Assembly (NCBI RefSeq): GCF_001039355.2
Contig: NW_019775780.1
Location: 667,810-731,809, forward strand
Length of the DNA: 64,000 nt
Source of the DNA: Lingula anatina
Taxonomy: Eukaryota; Brachiopoda; Lingulata; Lingulida; Lingulidae
Reading direction: 5' to 3'
A model generated the notes under the pieces. That model was given only the letters and a program-made list of their open reading frames with translations. It was not told the DNA's origin and searched no databases. The position numbers and the translations under genes were made by a program. This document shows positions 12,401-25,948 of this stretch, piece after piece (position 1 is the stretch's first letter; the number at the start of each line of letters is the position of its first letter).

Positions 12401-15400
12401 TGGAAAACTTTCAGAATACCATGACCTGTATCAGAAAAAAAGCAAACAGTTTTTACATTTTTACTTTCAAAATTTATATATCATAAAGAGTTACTGAATT
12501 AGCTCTTATGGTCTGGAAATTTGGCATAAAATTTGACCTTGACATTTCACCTGACCAGTATTCCAGTGCAACAAATCTTGTTATAAGTACTTAATATTAC
12601 ATTGGTTGACTCTCCCCCTCTCCTCTAACTTCTAATTACCTTCAATTCAGATAACATCTCAGCAAAAATGACAAGTAATCAATGCTACATTTATTCTTAA
12701 AATCATTATAAAATATGCAGGTCACACAATAAATATAACTGAGTAGATGCTCTTCACACTTAAATCAATTTAACATAAATCAATAACTTACATCACATTG
12801 ATTACAAGTCATAGAATATTGTGATTAGTAAAGAAAAAAAGGCATTTTCACACTCATGTTTTTTTATAATAAATATATAAAAAACACAAGAATGTTTGAA
12901 TGTATGACAAAGAAACATAACAATTATGCCTGCAAAAATGAAGTTGTTCTCATTTCTGGCTGACTAAATTAATAATGTCTGCAATATGCTGACACATTTG
13001 TGATGACACCACTGCATGATAATCAACTTACCTATAGATGAGGAATTCAGACTGAATATGTGGTCAGCTGCACTTATCACAGCAACTTTTCGACTTCTAT
13101 AATACAAAATAAAAATATTTTGGTCAGTGATAAGGTGAGTATGGATATATCTAATAATACTGAACAATGAGAAATAATCCACAACTATTTGTGAAAATTT
13201 TTCCATGCAAGTGAGACTAGTTATACATACATGTTAAACTGTTTTTCATTATAACTGTAGCCTAGCCAAAAATCTTAACATATGGGGGTAGGGGTGGTGG
13301 CAGAGGCGAGGATATACTTAACTGGAATCTAACATCATCGCGCGAAACTCTGGCACACAAATTTCCAAATACTATCAAAATGGGCTTGAAAGACAAATCA
13401 AAATATCTAAATAACTCTTAAGACAGCCAAGAATTTTTTTTTCAGAAACTAATAAAAATAATAGGTGCAATTAAGAATTGGAAGAAGAAAGGAAAGAAAG
13501 CTGACAAATTGAATCTGCAAGACCAAGAGTAATGTGGGTGGAAGAAAACCATGATTATAATCAGTGGGAAAGGGAAATATCACAGTCTGTAGCAGGGGGT
13601 GCAGTATACTTACATGTTAGATTCTAGGTCTGTGGGTGAGGATGATATGAGGTCATCACTGGTACAATTACTGTCCATGGATACTGCAAAATAACCATTA
13701 TAACAATGTCATCTTGGCATTTTGTTTTATGAAAAGTTTTATAAAATGAAAAGAGTGCAACTAAGCACTTCCAATTTTTTCCAATTTAGACAAATTGACA
13801 TGATTTTAATTATTTCTCATGGTAAGCTAACTTTATTGTGCTACATCTTTTTCAAATCACTGTGTAATAATTTTCAAAGAATTTCTACTTTTATGGCTAA
13901 TCAGAAGGGGACCTTACTTAAAATAGCCCCTCACACACACCAATATCTTTTGACAAAATATACTAACTAGCTCTGTCATAGAAGGATCTCCTTGTAGTAT
14001 ACAAATCTTGGTCAACATCTGTGCCAAAACTGATATCTGTAGCAGTCGTAAAACTACGCTCACTGCTTGTTCCAGCACTACTTCCTGTCAAATATCTCTC
14101 TGAAATAACAAATAATGAATAGAAGACAAACCAACAGTGAACATTTAGTAATTGCTTACCATGTGCTGCCTTATAAGCTTAATGCATAAAACTATCCAGG
14201 GGATTGCTACACCACAAATTTATCACCAAGTCTTGGCAAAATGCTGAAAATTGCATACAGTATCTACATTTATGGTCGTATGGAAATAACAATGCTCCCT
14301 CAGAAAAAAAAAAAACAAAAAAGAAATTTCTTTTTGATAATATCCTATCCTACTTGCCCTAATTGACATACCTCGTGCTTTGGGTGGTTCATAAACATCT
14401 CCTTCTTTATAGTTAATGACAAAGTAATCATCTGCTTCACTTATGCTGTATCTGTTTCTTGGACTGTGTCTGAAAATTGTCCAATGGCATATATCAACCC
14501 TTTACCTTCCAAAGCTTTAATTTTATGTGGAACTTTCAACATTTTAAATCTATACCTGTGTTAGTATTTTGAACAAATGGTAAAAGTTCAATATACAGAA
14601 ACAAGGGTAGGATACATATTTAACTTGTTTCTTTAAATCAATGGAAAAAGAACATTTTTGCATTGTTTCATATGGTTCCTGTATAATTTCTTTCTAAAAA
14701 CAAAATAATGGTTGATGACAACTTACTCATCACAATGAGAAGAATTGGCATAAATAAATGCAACCTCTGCTGCACTGGAAACACCAGAATGGACAGACTC
14801 TCTGTCATCTTGGATGGAGTAGAAGGATTCACTGGAATTAAAACTGCCCAACGTGTCTTCCTGGAATTAATATCAAATCAGTCACAAATCCTCTTCACAG
14901 TTTGAGGTTATGAAGTGAAACTGAAACACATGATATACTAATATTTTTTTCTTCTAAAAGTCACCGTTAGATAATTATTAAGGGAAATGAAAATGAAAAA
15001 GAAATCAGTCTTTCATCCAAAAATGTTTCCCCAATATGTAACTATTTTTGCAAATTAAAAATCTTTTCATAGATAAAATTATAATTATGATGAAAACAAT
15101 AATTTATGTGACAACATGCAAAATGGACATATACTGATAAAAAATTATATATATATATATATATATGGATTGTTTGTTTCTTAAGCAAATCATTTGCAAA
15201 CTAGATTGAAAATATCACATACAAATCAATTTCGACCTAAAAAGAGCAATAAAACATGCCATTCATACTTTAATTTTTATTTCATCTTCTCCACAGACAC
15301 TTACAGAAAGCCTTCTACGAAGAAGGTTGTTGGAAGGTAAGGACATTCCGTATCCTCCATCTGCAAGCCTGTAAACCAAACACTGATACAGAGTCAACAT

Positions 15401-18400
15401 GTTGCATTCCAAAAGAAAAGAAACTAAGACGGCTTTAGGTCTGCTAGTATAAGCCCTGGTCTGCAAAATTTCTAAAGAAGTTCTCTGGTGGTACTAAATT
15501 AAGTAACAAGTCTTTGTTAACCTCCATTTTGTGCATTCTGAACTGTTTCCTAAAGATAGTTTATACATACAAATTAAGAAAATAGGGCCCAAAAATGTCT
15601 TATCTCAATCGGTATGTGCACCGAGTTACATGTTAATGTACGTGTTTCAGACCCAAGCTGTTCCTAGTTTACATGTCCCACAATAAAGAAAAAGACAAAA
15701 AAGACATACTACAGCTAATAACAAGAAGACCGTCTTAAAATATTTGTCTAGGAAATGCAAATGACACATTGAAATCCTACAAATCAAGCTCGCAACATCA
15801 TAACAGACTTTTCAAGCACACACTTAAATGTCCTGGCAATACATTGCTTACTAGGTAATGGCATTCATGAAATAATAAGTTTGCTATTTACTTAAATGAT
15901 TTATATGATGCATGTAAACACATAAAGGCAGCTATGAAGCTTAAAGGTATACTGTGATGAAAAAACGGGTTAAAACTATCCATTAGGTGCCCAAAAGTCA
16001 TTTTTGAGTAATGAAAAAAAGTTCTTACGTTTATTTAGCTTTTAAAGCCGATTTTATGCAGGTGTGAATGTAGTTTATGATACTCCCGCGTGGTGGCGCT
16101 TTGAGGCGAGTGACGTCACTAGCGTCGAGGCTCAGAAAGCCATATTCGATTCAGCTATCCGCTTGCTAGCAGTGCAAACTAAAAGCGATACACGCAATTG
16201 ATCACTACATGATCATTTATAAATTCAAACTTTTGAAGATAGATACACAAAAGAAGATGAATTCCCTACGTGGTTATCATTTATTAACCAACAAAATACA
16301 CCAATACTATGTTAACAGTAAAGGTTTGGAAGCAGGGCAGCGAACATAGTTTTTCACACATTGCCCATCTGTCGCGTCGGCTGAACGTTCTTATCCCGAC
16401 TGATAAGAAAAAGTTACCTAATACATGCAGGTGTGACAGCTAACGTTATTTTTCACACCCGTGCAGTTTACCAGTGTCATTCCGGGAGAACCAGGTCAGT
16501 GGACAAAAGACCAAAGATATCGGACTGATAGCATCGGACACTACATTTCACACCTCTGCAACTTAATTTTACCTCGCTACTTCTGCCTTACACGTGATCA
16601 GTGCAGCAGTATGCCGAGTAAAAATTTGATTCCACTATCATGTTAATATTAAAGTTTTCACTAACATAACCAAAAAATTGACAACGTAATTCTGCTACGA
16701 ACTATTTTTGGGCTCTAGAAGCTGCTCTCTTCTTCCTTTCAACGGCCGCATCATGCACACATCCTACAGGTAAGACTCTCGTCGGCAGCGCTCTGGCATT
16801 TACTGTCGCATTTTGGTACTCCGAAAAATTCGAATATACTGGGTACAGCATCATCTTTAAGTTTTCTCTGTGCTTTTCCACCGCACAATTCAGCACGCAG
16901 GTCACGTACGAAGCATTCCGGCTCGAAGTGGTCGCTACAGATCCTCGCGTGTTTTGACACTGTGCTGGGGTTCAGAGAATTGAGCCAAATTTTACGTTTT
17001 GCGGCATCCGCAGGCAGGATATAATAGCAGATGTCTTTCTTATTGTAACCTACATTACGGCACCCGGGAGCAACACAACTTTGCGGCATTTGTTTTTCTG
17101 ACACCTGGATGTTTAGTCGCCTACTGCATAGTATATACTATTACTAGTACAGCTGTGGGAAGCTACTCCCCGGGTTACGTCACTAGAAACTGACCAATCA
17201 GAATTTTCTCATCTAAATCTCATCTTTTCTCTCTAAAACTTAAAAAGAACATTTTTTTGACGTCGATTTATAGTTTTTATACTATAAAAAAAGCAATGAA
17301 CGCCCTGTGTTCCTAGAGCACAGTAGGCCTTTAACACCCCATTTCCATAGATAAGATCGACCTACTTTAGATCGACCTAACTCCCTGGGGGTTCACGCTA
17401 AATAGCTGTCAGCCAGGCGGACACGAAAGTTAATTACCCCCTTACAGCTTGTAGTAGGCGGGACGGACATTTAAGTCGGATTATCTGAAAGTAATCTAGT
17501 GAGACTCCCCACGGGGATAGATCGATCTAAAATCTATGGGAATAGAGCCTAAGATAAATCATATAATCAAACAACCCCCTTCCCCTGAATACAAATGAGC
17601 AAAAAAAAAAACAAAAAAAAACAAAACATTGAATAAGTGTGAATGTCCACAAGAATTCACCTTCCTGAATGCTGCATAAAGTTTAATGTCACACATCTTC
17701 CTATGGTGAGGAGGCCAGCGGCAGGATCTGGAATAATGGTAAGACAGTAGTCACAAAATTATTTGAACAGAACATGAGTTTCAACTTTAAATTCTTGACA
17801 TGTTATTGAACATGTCAGCTTGGGTTTGCCTGCTTATGTAGGTACATGTAAATGCATGTCATACCTGCCTCCTTGGTTTCTACATGGAGTACTGTTAAGA
17901 TAACTTGCCACAATAAAACTGAAGATGACAGTATTGAAAATATAATCAACCATGGCCTTATCATTAAAAAGGGACAATATGATTGAAACATGTAAGGGTA
18001 TGTGGGTCATTTAGGGGTATATCATACCTATCAGTGTTCCCTCCTCCTTTTCTATTTGCAGGGTGGCCAGATCTCTGCTAAAGTACTACAAATAACGCAC
18101 TGTTATATATTTCTTAGTTAGCATTAGAAGACATACACAATATAAAACATTCCTTTGTTCCTTTCATACAAGTTTTTCTTTATTAAATATTTGTTATATA
18201 TGACCTAGTCCTGTTAATATCTTTTAATACTAAATGCTTATATACTAGAGTTTGTTATAAACTGAGAACTTAAACCTTGATGGTCATGAACAGAAAGCAC
18301 TGGGAAATGTTATTGCTTTGGCATGCATATCTTAATACTGTGCAAAAAGAGAAGTAAGGATAATCAGAGTTTTACATTATGAAGCTAGTGTGGTGGTTTC

Positions 18401-21300
18401 TTACCCTCTGAATACACCGTAGCCTGCGAAGAGCATTATGTGACCCCCAAGGACAAAGCTCATGCAAGTTTCGCAGCAGTTTGTCAAATTTTTTCCTGAA
18501 GAAAGCACTTGAAAGAATCTGCGGCTAAAAAGAAACTGTCACATTATAAAATCAACTGTCTTAACACAGCAGGGATTGGGCTAAAGCTTTTCTGCAGTCA
18601 CAATGAATGTTATGCTTAAGATAAAATGATACATTTTTATTCCTTAAAATTGTTACGTGAAAGCTGAAACTGCTGAAATATTTGAAAATCCAAAATATAT
18701 TAAAATTATCATTACCTGATATTCTCTGGTCTCATCAAACAGACGACAGGGCTTGTAATCACTATAAAGACTGTAGACTGAAGCTAAAAATATATTTTGA
18801 AAGGTAAAGGTCAAAAAGAAAAAAAAATATGTCAAACAAAATGATTATAAAAAAATAAACCTTGAAACAGATCTACTAAGCTGGTAATTATTTGACTTTC
18901 TCTTGGTTGTCTCACATCTGCATTATCATTTCCAAATAATACAAACAGAAAGTTGTGAAAAATAAATATTGAGAGATCTCTATCCTATTAGCATAAATTA
19001 TTTTTAATACTGTTGCACATACATAGAAATATTTAATAAACCTTTTCTTCTGGGTGTTTCTTTGATACAGTTAACATCCTCTTTCTTTTCCTCTGTGTTG
19101 ATCTCTTCCTGTACAATTTCTTCTTCTCTCTCATGCTCTTCCTCAAAATCCATAGATCTTGACATAAAAAAACGGTCTTCTGCCTGTTTGAGTTTTAGTT
19201 CCATTTTCTTATCAGTCTGTTAAAAAAAAGCTCAATTTTGTTAATCTTTATAGTACTGTGAGTTAAACAGAAAATGGCATGCTATGATTCTTGTTGCCAC
19301 TGACGGTAGTTTCGTTGATTATAGGGAGTGATTAAATAGGGAAAGGATCAAAACTTCTATATTTCCTTTAAATTCAATGAAACAGAAAGACAAAAAAAAA
19401 AAAAACTTGAATACTCAGCTACATACCAGCAGTGGCATGATAACCTTCTCAATATGCTTGGCCTCAGCAATCATACTCTCAACTTGAGTAATTGTCAGTT
19501 CCTTGTGAAGAGAATTTTATCATATGATCTTGATAATATTTCTAAATTCATCAAACGGTTTATTTTGAAAAACAAACATTTGTTTTTTTCTTGTACACAG
19601 ACATAATAAGCATGGTGCAGTTCTATCAGCAAATAATTAATTATATAAACAACTCTACAGGGGAATATTACACTTTCAAATTATAACAAATATTAGAAAA
19701 TTTTGTATTTCAATTGTTGCAATTCACCCTCACTTTAAAAATTGAGACTTTGTTCTAAAAAAACTCACTGATAAAACATCATTTTCATCTGTTGAGTCAG
19801 ATTCATTGGGTTTTGGAGGTTCCCCTTCTAATTTTTGCAGACATTCTGAAAAATATTGATAAGAACAAGACATTTTATAACACACTGGTTACAAAAATGA
19901 AAAGACCCTGCCTTTTAGATGATAAGCTTTACAAATTATATTGCATGAAAAATGAAATTTAGAATAAATAAACTTTGCTAAACAATATCACAGACAAAAA
20001 AGATTTGATAAAAATCTGGCTCAACCCAACAGCTTACCTACATTGTACATTTCAAACTAAAATCTATAACATAATGAGGACCATCTGACTAAGGCCATGA
20101 ATGTAAAATAATTGCTGCTTTTTCAGTGTATTTGAAATATTCTTTTTCAGGGGCAGATCCAAAAATATTTTTAGCAGGCTTCCAAATTATCTTTGTTGAT
20201 CAATCCTCCATTGTTGATTGTCTTTCGACAGAAAAAATAAGATACCCATCAATGTAAACTTGAAAATCTGACTGCCTTCCAGAAGACCCAGACTCAATCT
20301 GCCCCTGTTTTTAATAATATTCTCTTGTGACAACACTGTTAATATTGATACCTTAAAACACTACAGATACCTTTATGTACTGGAATGATTGATCTATTGT
20401 CCTTAGTACAAATGTTGTTCTTTAGTCTGACAAGCTTTTTTTTCATATTTTTTATTCAACAAAATATTACAGTGGACTTTATCTTACCTTTTGTGTGTTC
20501 CAAATTTTTTATATGATGTTTGATGTCTTTCAAGAACAGAAGTTTATTTGCATAGGAGAAACATTTTGAGACCTAGAATTAAATGAACAAGATCATAATC
20601 ATCATTTATCAATAACAAATTGAATTCAATTCATACAAGCAGATATTTTAATATCTGCATATATCATTTTAGTTATTTAAAAATAACTAAAATGATACCC
20701 TCCAGACCTACTTAATTTAGATTAACTAATACATAATGGCCATACCTTGCTAAATTCATTCAGCATGTCTTCATAGGCACTCAACATTTTACTGAAAAGT
20801 AATAAAGAGCATTTAAATAAACATATTAGTGAAAATAAACACTATATATAAATTAAAGACATATAAATATTAAAGTTAAAAATGGGCTAGCTATTATGAT
20901 TTTCAGAATCGCAATGGTAACCTTTTTTTCTAGAAACACACTGATACATGCCATAACACTTCATATTTCAATTATCAAAAACAAAAAGTAACATTTACTT
21001 ACAATAAACAGGCTAAAAGTCACAACAAAATTTCAATATAAAACACCTTTTAAACAAATATAGCCATGTCCTCATCTGTGAATTTTACCTTATACGTAGC
21101 CCTAAAATGTTGGTTAATACAAAGCATCTTACTTTTCATCTGCTGTTACATAAGCCATGCAGAAAGGTCGCACAAACCCACGCGCATGTATATCGTAGAG
21201 TGTGAAGTGGTGCACCTACAAACAATGTATACTTGATTGCATTTCATCAAACTGACCAATAATCAGGGACAAATATGGTAAAAATAAAGACACACTCTTT

Positions 21301-21393
<93 letters not shown>

Positions 21394-23811
21394 TAAATAC
21401 CAACATTCAATGAGTTGCACATATTACAATTTACTAAGTTGTCAAGTATTATTTTCCCTTTAGACAAGGCTACAATGATGGACACCATACCAGTGAGACA
21501 GTGATTAATATTTTCACATGACAATAACATAAACTGACAATGCAAACTTTACTCCTTTAAGATGTCAACAAATCAATGTGTAATATGTTTGAAAAAAAAA
21601 GTTGAACAGCCTTTTGAGAAATATTAAGAAGATGAAATCATGGTATTTACATATGCATAGACTCCTTCTCGGTTTTCCAGGATCATAACTTGAGTATCAT
21701 CTGACACAGTAAATGTATTACTAAAAAAGACAAATATGTTTTTAATTAAATTCAATTTTCACTTAAAACATTTCAGTGTGAAATCTTAAGCTTAGAAGAG
21801 AAAATGATATATTGCATGATAACTAAAATAAATAGTTTGCTAGACACATTTTATTTATTGGGAATTTAGCATCCAACAATTTTCTGCCTTGCAAGATCTG
21901 TATGAATGAATTATGTAGACACTAGATTGGGTACAAACTTTGAAATGTTGTGGTAATCCACTGACATAATCTTGACAGCAAAGTTGTTTTTGTCAAACTG
22001 CCCACCTGTGCCATAGGGGATGGTTAACTGGTAAAAATAAAACAACATCAAATTTTGGAGATATACTGTATAGTATATATCTATATATTCCATTGACACA
22101 TTTCAATTCAAAAAGGTTTTATTGATGACAAATAGCATGCTGAAATTAAAATGTCTATATGAAATCATATTAGATTTCAGAAAGTTACTATTTTGACTGG
22201 TGTGAAAACAAACTGATTGATAAACATTGATAAACATTTATGATAACCAAAAATGTGTACATTTAAAGACAACCAAACTAATTTTTTCACCAAGAGAAAT
22301 TACGGTAAAGTGCCATGAATTTCGAACGGCTCTTGAATTTCGAACGATCTTAAAATCGGCCGTCTGGAGTTTTTTCTGGACCATGAATTTCGGCCAGTAA
22401 GCAATTTTGCGCGATCTTCATTTCGTGAATTTCGTACACCTTAAAATCGGCCACCGGGCTATTCTCGCGCTTATAAAGATCTAACAGTCGGCAATGTTGC
22501 CCTAGCGTACCTTTACCTGAGTACTACGTGTGCGGCCCAAGGTGCAAGATAACGATCAGTACAGTTAGTTTAGGACGCTAAACAACATCGTCATATCCAT
22601 TCATTCAGATAACAGGAGAATCATTTAAGAGTTGTACTGTCGGGCTGTTGTTTCTTTACCGCAGTATTCGGTGTGAGATAGCGATCGGTAGTTTTGCTGA
22701 GGCGCACAATAGCATTGTTAACAGTAGAGACTTCAGTAACAGAACAAAAGAGCAATATTAAGAGCTGCAATAAAGATTACCATTATTGCTTTCTTGTCTC
22801 GCTCAGATCGTTCACGATCTCCCGCTGACGATCTTCCGCTAATGAAGTCCCTTGAAATGTACAAATGAAATGAAAAATATTTTTAAAAATTATAAATTCC
22901 AATGGGGAGGGATGGAGGGTTAAAAACAATCAAGAACGATCTCCGGCTGACGATCTGCTGCAAACGAAAGCCACTGAACGAGTATGAGCTTTCTCGTTTC
23001 ACTCGAATTGCGATGCTGACGATACGAAAATTGTGTTCTCGTCTCGCCCTTTGGCTTACGAAGTCTCTTTAACAAATATGAAAATTGCCTCCTGGTCTCT
23101 CGGATTGCGAACGATCTCTCGCTGAAAATTTGAACTTTTCCTTTTTGTCAATCAGCTTTGTCAGTTGCCGTGCGTATAAAGGTCCGGAAGGTGTCCCCTT
23201 TCACAAATTGGCCTGTAGTTTACTTAGTGTTTTGTACCGCATGAAGGTCACTCTTGTCACTGCTGCATATGGCGTGGAATGTGTATCTTAAAGTTAAAGT
23301 TCATAGAAACATTTTATTGTGTTTTGTAAGCTTTAGGAAGTAGTTTCGTCGTGACTGAATATCAGCGTACACTACAAAGTAGTACCATTCATCTGTGACG
23401 CATCATAAAAGCTAGGTACGTCAAATTACTCTAAGAAAATTTCTTACAACGTCCACGGCTGTCCCGACAAGCCAAGACGTCATTAAAAAAAGTTGCAAGC
23501 CGTCTAGCCGTCTTTGAAAATATAGTCCGTCCGGTGATGTCAGCGGCCGTCCAAATGACGGCTGGACGGTTCGCTGGGAAAAGCCTTGCTCATTANACCG
23601 TAAGTAAAGCAGAACCTACCACAGGTCTGGGTCCTTCTAATTCAGAAAACTCGGCAAGTAGCACAAAATCTTTTTCTATGGGTGATCTCAAGTTCCATGG
23701 ATCTGGTTTTTCATAAATTGGCAGCAAATCAGGAGCAATGTGTTCTTCTATGGACTCATCTTCTTCATTTGGGTGATAGTAAGCTGCCACATCTGCGTAG
23801 CCACCAAACAT
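9479..23811 (-). CDS. SMCR8: SMCR8 homologue, 27 coding exons, 839 aa
   Basis: SMCR8 is a longin-DENN protein that works with C9ORF72 and WDR41 as a GTPase-activating complex in autophagy and endolysosomal traffic (family knowledge). Hand-spliced exons: 23811-23620, 22027-21921, 21720-21651, 21215-21133, 20791-20746, 20572-20488, 19845-19769, 19501-19427, 19216-19042, 18783-18716, 18518-18405, 18085-18028, 17727-17661, 15368-15305, 14860-14727, 14469-14372, 14099-13968, 13683-13614, 13096-13032, 12425-12263, 11896-11761, 11400-11344, 10832-10756, 10437-10351, 10103-10004, 9744-9684, 9537-9479. Every junction keeps the frame. Recognisable blocks: DFVLLAEFSELEGPRPV then LTIPYG (exons 1-2), IMSVDY, LYDIHARGFVRPFCMAY (exon 4), LLTGRPLVVLGG (exon 20), YLSEIVKMQQY (exon 26). 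Arg135 in ARGFVR matches the human arginine finger Arg147. A 3' splice site just before the ATG implies an upstream 5' UTR exon. The exon-2 donor (GTCTAC) and exon-9 donor (GTTTAT) are weak. The human protein is ~937 aa, so the acidic middle is shorter here. Confidence 0.93.
10676..10745. repeat. (TAA)n-rich simple repeat
   Basis: Low-complexity AATAAT/AAATAA run in the SMCR8 intron just downstream of exon 23. No coding content. A shorter (TA)n lies near 15147-15166 in another intron. Confidence 0.8.
15945..17330. mobile_element. Kolobok-like DNA transposon with TTAA duplication and THAP ORF
   Basis: Flanked by TTAA on both sides (15941-15944 and 17331-17334). The left end reads AGGTATACTGTG; the reverse complement of the right end reads AGGCCTACTGTG. 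It lies in the SMCR8 intron between exons 13 and 14. TTAA target duplications together with a THAP domain are known marks of the Kolobok superfamily; piggyBac also uses TTAA but has different ends. At 1386 bp it is too short for a Kolobok transposase, and I see no catalytic domain, so it is probably a non-autonomous derivative. Its GC content and CpG use are higher than those of the surrounding intron. Confidence 0.7.
16751..17104 (-). CDS. THAP-type C2CH zinc finger ORF, 117 aa
   Basis: THAP domains bind DNA through a zinc-coordinating C2CH module. Visible ligands: Cys10 and Cys15 (SCVAPGC), Cys56 and His59 (CSDHFEP). The family's AVPSIF motif is at 86-91, and WLNSLN near 40 fits the usual Trp region. 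The ATG is chosen because the finger begins nine residues later. After residue ~95 the frame ends in a short Cys-rich tail; a longer reading frame continues leftwards in another phase (16905-16702), so a splice or frameshift may follow the finger. It lies inside the TTAA-flanked element and antisense to nothing: it shares the strand of SMCR8. Most likely a transposon-borne DNA-binding protein, not a host gene. Confidence 0.75.
   Translation of the reverse strand: MSEKQMPQSCVAPGCRNVGYNKKDICYYILPADAAKRKIWLNSLNPSTVSKHARICSDHFEPECFVRDLRAELCGGKAQRKLKDDAVPSIFEFFGVPKCDSKCQSAADESLTCRMCA
17336..17549. mobile_element. MITE-B copy 1 (imperfect palindrome)
   Basis: Ends are inverted: 'catttccatagataagatcg' at the left against the reverse complement of 'gatctaaaatctatgggaat' at the right. 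The same element occurs at 57874-58098 with shared inner landmarks 'ggggttcacgctaaat', 'agttaattacccccttacag' and 'aatctagtgagactcccca'. It begins two bases after the Kolobok-like element's right TTAA. Non-coding. Confidence 0.7.
21303..21391. repeat. (CA)n microsatellite, ~45 units
   Basis: Uninterrupted AC/CA dinucleotide run in the SMCR8 intron upstream of exon 4. ORFs of His-Thr or Cys-Val repeats through it are artefacts. Confidence 0.98.
22303..23600. mobile_element. probable TA-flanked DNA transposon, unassigned
   Basis: The left end 'TACGGTAAAGTGCC' opens a GC-rich block with repeats of 'tgaatttcgaac' and 'cttaaaatcggcc'. The right end, read inverted, gives TTACGGT followed by the ambiguous base at 23596. 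A TA on each side and a short CGGT inverted end fit a Tc1/mariner-pogo type element. Inside, a 'cgatctcccgctgacgatct'-type unit recurs near 22815, 22940 and 23109. No intact transposase ORF is seen. It fills nearly all of SMCR8 intron 1 and ends about 18 bp from the exon-1 donor. The end match is short, so the boundaries are tentative. Confidence 0.45.
23596..23596. other. single ambiguous base (N)
   Basis: Isolated N at the possible end of the element described for 22303-23600. It may mark a base call conflict or a masked join. Confidence 0.95.
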
Positions 23812-25858
23812 GGCGTTAAACTAAAAGGACAATAAAAACATGTAACTGACAAGAACTTGAAGCAAATATTCAAATACATCCATTCAACAAAACCTTATCA
23901 ATTATCAAAAGATTTAATTGAAAATTTGCAGCAGATTATACTTCACTTGTTTTTTTTTCTATTGTAATAAAAGTTCACTGACGGCATAGCCTCCACCAAG
24001 TTTCTTCTTCTCTGCTCGCTTCATACTTTTTGAGCTTACAAAACATTAAATGTCATTGTCAGTTGACAGTCTGTTATACATAAATTTGTACATAGAAAGT
24101 CCATGCAACTTGAATTAATTGGTTTAGCCCTCTGGTCCAGTTTAAATCTAATGTATGCAAGCCTGGTGCTCAATAAATAGCATATTCAACAAACACAGCT
24201 TTTATATATCTGGATATCATATAGTGAAGCATTATATACTCATGTGACATAAATCACATGTTATCACTTTGAACTACACATAAAATGGCCTACAGCAGAT
24301 ATCCTTGTGATAAAAAGATACAATGAAACACACAAACTATGAGGCACAACCTATATTCTTAGATTTGATAGATTTTAAGTATTTTGTTATCATTATAATG
24401 ATTATTGCAAATGGTTTTACATTCAATTAATATTTTATGGATTTCAAAAGCAGATATCATGATATTTCATGTGAATATTTTCTTTAATTGAGCAGACCAT
24501 TTCAAGCCTCCAAAACAACACAAAGGATTTTTTAGTTATAACACTTTTTTCACTGAAAAGCACTTAATTTAAAACCCTAAGGCTGTTTAGAATGAGCTAA
24601 GTTGCAATAGCTAGCAATAAGATTAACAGACTAACACACCTCCATTGAGCAGAATACAGAAAAGCAGGTGTACATTGGAAACAAAGTGCAAAAGGTTTCA
24701 AAAGAAACAAATGGGGAAATAGACAGAAATAAACAGACAAAAATGGGTTGTCCACCATATTTAAAAAGTCAGCACAGGTGTCCAAAGTCTACACATACAA
24801 AAAAAAAAAATGCACTTTTTAAGATAAACAAAAAGGTGACTTTGACAAAGCCTGCGAATGTTAACCATCTGGTTGATTTGATTTTATTTGCTTTCTGGTG
24901 TCATTTAACAAAGTATATTGGGAATGTTTTGTTAAAGGTAAATCCATCAGACTTTGCTCCATGTGAACTCGTGAAAATGCTATTGCAAAATGCATTTAAA
25001 ATTGTAGGAAGGTCAATTATAGTACATATGAGAAAACCCTTCTGATACATGTTTTTAACTTTTACTTCCGCATTTTAAAATACTTCTTGGTTATTATTTG
25101 AATCTTCATTAATAATAAATACAATAATATATATAAGAAAATTGTTCTGTTTGGACTATGAATTAGCTTAATTGATATTTTGTAGAAATTACAGGCTAAA
25201 ACATGCTAAAATCATCTGGGTGACGTCATTGTTTTGTTCCTGTGCTTGAAAACTCAAGATAAGCTACTAAAACAGGCTTTTTTGAGTATCAATATGGCAG
25301 ATTGCCCGAGAATTCATAAACAAATCGTTATGATTTGTAAAGTTGGGTGATCAATATCGTTTACCTAGCAATACATTTCAATTTTATTTCACCCTACTCT
25401 TTTTGCAAATGCCCTTTATTAATGTTAAATCACATCTGGAGTAATTTTTTTTTTTCGAGTGTATTGTGTTATATTGCAGTATACTACGTGCATTTATGTA
25501 TGATGTATGTGCCAGGAACTGTCAAGAGCACAATACTAAGAAGATACTAATAACTTTTTTTGTCCATCAATCATGCTGCTATGCATATACACATCCACTG
25601 AAGATCACAATTAATGCACCTCTGTTAATGCAAACAAACTTTCCAATTGTGTTTGAGATCACAAGTGCCAAATTTTAAAAGTAACTTTACAATAAATGAA
25701 TGTCTGCCCTTTGCATCCCAGTGCTTGGAACCACTAATTTTACATTCAAGCCATGATATTCTGGTTTCAGTCTTTAATTTGGCATTTGCAATCACAAACC
25801 CAAGGCTTTGATATTGCAAATATGTAATGCATTTATAAGGCCTGGAGAGGCAGTAACA

Positions 25859-25948
<90 letters not shown>

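Noticed and set aside
15945-17330. piggyBac call
   Set aside because: TTAA fits, but the ends do not begin with the usual piggyBac CCY-type terminus, and a THAP domain points to Kolobok.
21216-21545. ORFs of Cys-Val or His-Thr repeats
   Set aside because: Translation of the (CA)n microsatellite.
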